Assembly (NCBI GenBank): GCA_041746735.1
Contig: JBGTGP010000009.1
Location: 1-64,000, forward strand
Direction: 5' to 3'
DNA from: Opimibacter sp041746735
GTDB taxonomy: Bacteria > Bacteroidota > Bacteroidia > Chitinophagales > Saprospiraceae
DNA length: 64,000 nt
The translations under genes and the position numbers were made by a program. The notes below the pieces were generated by a model. That model ran no database searches, was not told the origin of the DNA, and was given only the letters and a program-made list of their open reading frames with translations. This document shows positions 59,816-64,000 of the stretch, piece after piece (position 1 is the stretch's first letter; each line of letters begins with the position of its first letter).

Positions 59816-62800
59816 ATGAAGAAAAAAATCACCCTCCTTTTCGTGTCCGTACTTTTTTTGCAGACAATGGTAATTGCCCAGCAAGCCGTGCGCCACACCT
59901 TTGAATTGAATTGGCAAGGGGATCAAAAGCTGACATTTGAAGGCGCAGGTAGTTGGCCAAATCATCCGCAGTTGCCCGTCTATTCATACAGATTTCCTTT
60001 ACCCGGCCCCGCTACGTTACAAATGCATGTGGCGATTTCTGCCGTTGAGTCCATAACTATTGAAGATGCAGGATTGGTGGAAATCATTCCCGTTTCAATG
60101 GTATTCGGAACGTCAACAGAACAGGAAAGAGGTGATTGGTATGGCAGATTGTGGTTAGTGCCGCTCATGCGAGACAAGAATGAAGTACAAAAGATTTTAC
60201 GGGGAAATATTACCATCCAGGTTGAACTCCTCTCTGTAGCAGGAGGAGAAAGGTCCGGACCTGAGTTTAAACCGAGCTCAGTACTGGCTAACGGTACTAT
60301 ACATAAGATCTCTGTAGATAAGCCAGGCGTATATAAGGTGGATCATGCTTTTATTAAAGATAAACTTAAGCTCGATCCTGCACAGATCGATCCCAGTCGT
60401 ATAGGTGTTTTTGGAAATGGTGGCGGTCGTATACCACAACGTAATGCCACACTCAGGATTGATGATCTTGAACAAACTGCCACATGGGGTGTCGGCCTGG
60501 ACGACGGTGCTTTTAACACCGGGGATTACCTGCTATGGTATGCAGAAGGTCCTGACAAATGGTACTATGATACCTTAACCGGGAACTACAACATGGATAA
60601 GAATATCTATGATGAGTTGAATCACTATTATATCATCATCAATGGTCCGGTCCGGAAGTCTATGGGGACACGGGGTAATACCGCTCTTGGTGATTATGTT
60701 TCGGAGACATCACGTGTATATCAGCGGCTTGAAGACGAGAAGGTCAATCTGCTCGGACGTTTTAGGCCACCGGGTTCCGGTCAGGAATGGTATGGTGATG
60801 AAATGGCCGTTGTAAAGCAATTGGATTATACAAACCGATTTACATTCACGGATCTGGTACACACCGATTCGGTCAACTTCAAGGTCCGTTTTGCCGTCAG
60901 ATCGTCCGAGTTGACTCGCTTCTATGTTCAGTTTGATCAGAAAGAAGTAAATCGAACAATAGGAAGTGTTGCTCTTGGCAACTACGAGGCTGATTTTGCC
61001 AATGATGCTATCCTGCAGGGCGATTTTATTCCAGGCAGCCCGCTCCAACAACTTCGGGTTAGGTTTCCGGACGCCAACGGGATCAATTCACGGGCATGGG
61101 TAGATTATATTCAACTCAATCATTGGAATAAAAACATATACAGACCAGGCAAACCGGTATATGTCAGAGATCCTCGGGCGCTGTATACCGGGATACCTAC
61201 TTATTCAATAGAAGGCTTACCCGCCGGAGGAATTATCTGGGACATCACGGATCCTCTGCTCCCGGTACAACAGCAATTCTCTCATGGCACCAAGTCAACT
61301 TTTTCAATTGCCGCATCAGGCAAGATTCCGATGGAGTATATAGCGTTTGATCCGGCTTTGGATGTATTGACCCCTATGTATACAGGCGAGGTCAAGAACC
61401 AGAACCTTCACAGCATTCAGGGAGCAGATCTGCTGATCGTATATTATGACGAGTTTGAATCAGCCGCTCAGACCCTGGCGGCGCACCGGAGAGATTTTAG
61501 TCTGCTGGATGTGGTGGCTTTGCCCGTAAGTCAGGTCTTTGAAGAATTTGGTGGAGGCTCACGTGATCCCTCTGCTATACGGGATCTGGCGAGGATGATC
61601 TACACACGCGACCCGGGATTCAGGTACCTGTTGCTGATGGGAGATGCGACGTATGATTATCTCAACCGGGTTAAGGAATTACCCTATCATAATTTTATAC
61701 CTGCATTTGAAACTGAGGAATCCTTGGATCCGATCAGGTCTTTTCCCTCCGATGATTACTTTGCTTTGCTGGATGACAATGAAGGTCAGAATCTGATCGG
61801 GGCTATTGACATTGCGGTGGGACGATTGCCCGTAGCGACCCTTGCTGAGGCGAATGCACTAGTACAAAAAATCATACACTATGACCGGAATCCTGTAACC
61901 CTTCAGGATTGGCGGTTGCGAGCGGTTATGGTGGCAGACGATGAAGATGGCAATACCCATATCAATCAGGCTGAAGGCCTGGCAGTGCGAAAGGCGCTTG
62001 ATCATCCCGTCATGAATATTCAGAAGATCTATCTGGATGCATACCCGCAAGAGACCACACCCGGTGGTGACCGGTATCCGGCTGTGAATGAAGCCCTCGA
62101 TCTTGCCATCAATAAAGGCGCCCTGACGGTAACCTATATGGGACATGGCGGTCAGAACGGATGGACACAGGAACGTGTACTGGGTATTAACCAATGTCAG
62201 TCGTATGCCAACCTCAACAATATGCCCCTGTTTATCACAGCGACCTGTTCGTTTGCAGGGTATGATGAACCCAGTTTTAAAACAGCGGGTGAACATTTAC
62301 TCACCAACCCGGATGGAGGTGCCATAGGGTTGATGACGACGGTCAGAGCTGTGTATTCCGGATCCAATGAGCGTCTGACACGGGCTGTACTCAATCGGAT
62401 CTATAAGGAAGATGCTCCGGGTGAACATGCCAGCATTGCCGAAATTCTGAGGAGGGCAAAGAACGATAATGCGCTGGATACCCTGGATAACAACGCGCGA
62501 AAATTTACCCTGCTGGGTGATCCCTCTATGAAACTGGCTATTCCGCGGTATGACATTGCAGTGACGGAGATAAAGGGCCAAGCGGTAGATGTAAATATGC
62601 CGGATACGATCAGGGCTCTTGAAAAGGCCTCCTTTGCCGGTATAATTCAGAATGATCAGGGCCAGATACTTACTTCGTTTAATGGCAAATTGTTTGTGAC
62701 GGTCTTTGACAAAGTACAAGTCCGGAAGACGCTGGCCAATGACCCTACGAGTAGTGTGCGAACCTTTGTCACCCAAACCCGCCAATTGTTTAAAGGGATA

Positions 62801-63649
62801 GCCTCCGTGGTCAATGGTCATTGGTATGTGGAGTTTGTGCTACCAAAGGATATCGATTTTTCATATGGTGCAGGTAAATTGAGTTTGTATGCGCACGACG
62901 GCAATACGGATGCATCCGGGTATTTCGATGGGTTTCTGATTGGGGGCGTCTCAGAAGAAGGACTTGCTGATGACCAACCTCCTGTAGTGGAATTATATAT
63001 GAATAACAATCAGTTCGTTTCCGGTGGCATGACGGATCGAAATCCGGATATCTATATTGTCTTGAGCGATGACAATGGGATCAATGTCTCCGGCACAAGT
63101 GTCGGTCATGATATCGAAGCCATCCTCGACAATGACGATCGGAATAGCCTTATCCTGAATGATTTTTATCAGGCCTTTCTGGATGATTATACAGGTGGAG
63201 AGGTCCGGTACCCCTTACGTAATCTGACCCCGGGACGCCATACCCTTAAAGTACAAGCCTGGGATCTGGCCAATAATCCCGGCGAAGCTTACCTGGAATT
63301 TGTGGTCGTGGATCAGGATGGTCCGATACTGGACCTGTTGCCCAATTATCCGAATCCGTTTTCCGATTTTACCCACTTTCAGTTTGAGCACAACCGCCCA
63401 AATACATTGATGGATGTGCAGATTGAAGTATTTACAGTTTCGGGCCAGCGGGTCAGAACTATGGAGGAGAAAGGCTTTGTATCCGGGGGATACAGGGTGG
63501 CCGATCTTCGTTGGAATGGAGAAAGCGACACCGGCAGTCCCCTGGGCAGCGGCATCTATATCTTTAAGGTAAAGGCGGTCTATTATACCGCCGGAGGAAC
63601 TACAGAATCGGCTGAAAGTCAGGCAGAAAAACTCGTCATCATCCGATGA
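59816..63649 (+). CDS. porU: T9SS C-terminal signal peptidase PorU
   Basis: The 1277-residue protein has a signal peptide (about 1-21), a gingipain-like (C25) protease domain with Y-M-G-H-G-G-Q-N-G-W (His777) and F-I-T-A-T-C-S-F-A-G (Cys811), and a C-terminal FlgD-like/T9SS sorting domain (N-Y-P-N-P-F-S, L-G-S-G-I-Y-I-F-K). PorU cuts off cargo C-terminal domains and links cargo to anionic lipopolysaccharide; both catalytic residues are present. The next gene encodes its partner PorV. Confidence 0.95.
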   Translation: MKKKITLLFVSVLFLQTMVIAQQAVRHTFELNWQGDQKLTFEGAGSWPNHPQLPVYSYRFPLPGPATLQMHVAISAVESITIEDAGLVEIIPVSMVFGTSTEQERGDWYGRLWLVPLMRDKNEVQKILRGNITIQVELLSVAGGERSGPEFKPSSVLANGTIHKISVDKPGVYKVDHAFIKDKLKLDPAQIDPSRIGVFGNGGGRIPQRNATLRIDDLEQTATWGVGLDDGAFNTGDYLLWYAEGPDKWYYDTLTGNYNMDKNIYDELNHYYIIINGPVRKSMGTRGNTALGDYVSETSRVYQRLEDEKVNLLGRFRPPGSGQEWYGDEMAVVKQLDYTNRFTFTDLVHTDSVNFKVRFAVRSSELTRFYVQFDQKEVNRTIGSVALGNYEADFANDAILQGDFIPGSPLQQLRVRFPDANGINSRAWVDYIQLNHWNKNIYRPGKPVYVRDPRALYTGIPTYSIEGLPAGGIIWDITDPLLPVQQQFSHGTKSTFSIAASGKIPMEYIAFDPALDVLTPMYTGEVKNQNLHSIQGADLLIVYYDEFESAAQTLAAHRRDFSLLDVVALPVSQVFEEFGGGSRDPSAIRDLARMIYTRDPGFRYLLLMGDATYDYLNRVKELPYHNFIPAFETEESLDPIRSFPSDDYFALLDDNEGQNLIGAIDIAVGRLPVATLAEANALVQKIIHYDRNPVTLQDWRLRAVMVADDEDGNTHINQAEGLAVRKALDHPVMNIQKIYLDAYPQETTPGGDRYPAVNEALDLAINKGALTVTYMGHGGQNGWTQERVLGINQCQSYANLNNMPLFITATCSFAGYDEPSFKTAGEHLLTNPDGGAIGLMTTVRAVYSGSNERLTRAVLNRIYKEDAPGEHASIAEILRRAKNDNALDTLDNNARKFTLLGDPSMKLAIPRYDIAVTEIKGQAVDVNMPDTIRALEKASFAGIIQNDQGQILTSFNGKLFVTVFDKVQVRKTLANDPTSSVRTFVTQTRQLFKGIASVVNGHWYVEFVLPKDIDFSYGAGKLSLYAHDGNTDASGYFDGFLIGGVSEEGLADDQPPVVELYMNNNQFVSGGMTDRNPDIYIVLSDDNGINVSGTSVGHDIEAILDNDDRNSLILNDFYQAFLDDYTGGEVRYPLRNLTPGRHTLKVQAWDLANNPGEAYLEFVVVDQDGPILDLLPNYPNPFSDFTHFQFEHNRPNTLMDVQIEVFTVSGQRVRTMEEKGFVSGGYRVADLRWNGESDTGSPLGSGIYIFKVKAVYYTAGGTTESAESQAEKLVIIR

Positions 63650-63659
63650 TCCCAATTTG

Positions 63660-63667
63660 TATCTTTG
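63660..63667 (+). promoter_or_regulatory. -7 element TATCTTTG before porV
   Basis: An exact TAnnTTTG match starts 11 bases after the porU stop codon and 32 bases before the porV start, so porV may have its own promoter in addition to read-through from porU. Confidence 0.45.
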
Positions 63668-63698
63668 CACTCTTATTATTCATCAACTATATTACTTC

Positions 63699-64000
63699 AT
63701 GAAATATCTTTCACTCATTGCAGTTATGCTGGTGAGCGTCACCCTGGCCCATAGCCAGTTTTGCGATCCCCGGACCAATGATAACTGTCCCAATGCTATT
63801 ATTTCTGCAGTTCCCTTTTTGCGGATCGTACCGGATGCCCGGTCAGCCGCCATGGGCGATGCAGGAATAGCCTCTTCTGCTGATGCAAACTCCATGCATC
63901 ACAATGCGTCCAAACTGGCCTTTATCGATTCGGATATTGGATTGTCAGCCAGCTATTCACCTTGGTTGCGTGCCCTTGGTCTGCAGGATGTTTACTTGGC
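63699..64000 (+). CDS. porV: T9SS outer-membrane protein PorV (partial)
   Basis: The first 100 codons are present before the window ends. A signal peptide is followed by P-F-L-R-I-V-P-D-A-R-S-A-A-M-G-D-A-G-I-A and M-H-H-N-A-S-K-L-A-F, the conserved opening of PorV (LptO), the shuttle that carries cargo to PorU and the LPS-attachment complex. porU-porV adjacency is standard in this phylum. The C-terminus lies outside the window. Confidence 0.95.
   Translation, partial: MKYLSLIAVMLVSVTLAHSQFCDPRTNDNCPNAIISAVPFLRIVPDARSAAMGDAGIASSADANSMHHNASKLAFIDSDIGLSASYSPWLRALGLQDVYL

Overview
The window reads as a chromosomal segment of a Bacteroidota bacterium, most likely a Saprospiria-type environmental lineage (inference). 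The evidence is type IX secretion (T9SS) genes (gldJ, a porP/sprF-like gene, porU, porV), a giant secreted protein with a T9SS C-terminal sorting domain, TAnnTTTG-type -7 promoter motifs, start codons almost never preceded by Shine-Dalgarno sequences, and a ribosomal-protein block with no tuf between fusA and rpsJ.

Layout. 1-3.1 kb: the edge of a probable IS3-type transposase gene, a heptamer repeat and the 3' stub of a TauE/SafE exporter gene, then an intact sulfur cassette (metallo-beta-lactamase/double-rhodanese enzyme plus two half-size YeeE/YedE transporters). 3.1-18.6 kb: an accessory signalling and surface region. It holds a GNAT acetyltransferase and a LytTR regulator divergent from a propeller-type LytS-like kinase, a TPR histidine kinase with a NarL-type regulator, a 2272-residue cysteine-rich T9SS cargo protein, a broken paralogue of it, and clustered palindromes. 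18.7-37.5 kb: the str-S10-spc-alpha ribosomal block (rpsL to rplQ, including secY, map, infA, rpmJ and rpoA), closed by a strong intrinsic terminator. 37.5-45 kb: housekeeping genes carA, eno, ftsB/divIC-like, sucD and fabI, a Porin_10-like barrel and a DUF2911 protein; a candidate structured small RNA lies between eno and ftsB.

45-54.3 kb, all on the minus strand: a LOG-family protein, an NtrC-type activator that lacks its DNA-binding domain, an M20 amidohydrolase, a glycosyltransferase fused to a degenerate sugar-phosphate transferase, recR, the 2-oxoacid dehydrogenase E2 gene and an OmpA/TSP3 cell-envelope protein. 54.5-64 kb: an arginase-fold protein without recognisable metal ligands, murF, then the T9SS group gldJ and porP-like (minus strand) divergent from porU and porV (plus strand; porV runs off the end).

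The genes connect functionally. The T9SS group encodes parts of the machinery that would export and process cargo such as the giant protein at 10.8-17.6 kb, whose signal peptide and C-terminal domain are of the matching type. The two sensor systems beside it may control surface functions, but the sequence does not prove that link. I found no CRISPR array and no tRNA or rRNA gene. The most unusual items are the broken giant-protein paralogue with a probable 4-bp GATC deletion, the HTH-less sigma-54 activator, the degenerate sugar-transferase fusion, the arginase-like pseudoenzyme, the eno-ftsB candidate RNA, and hairpins placed inside or beside the ribosomal operons.
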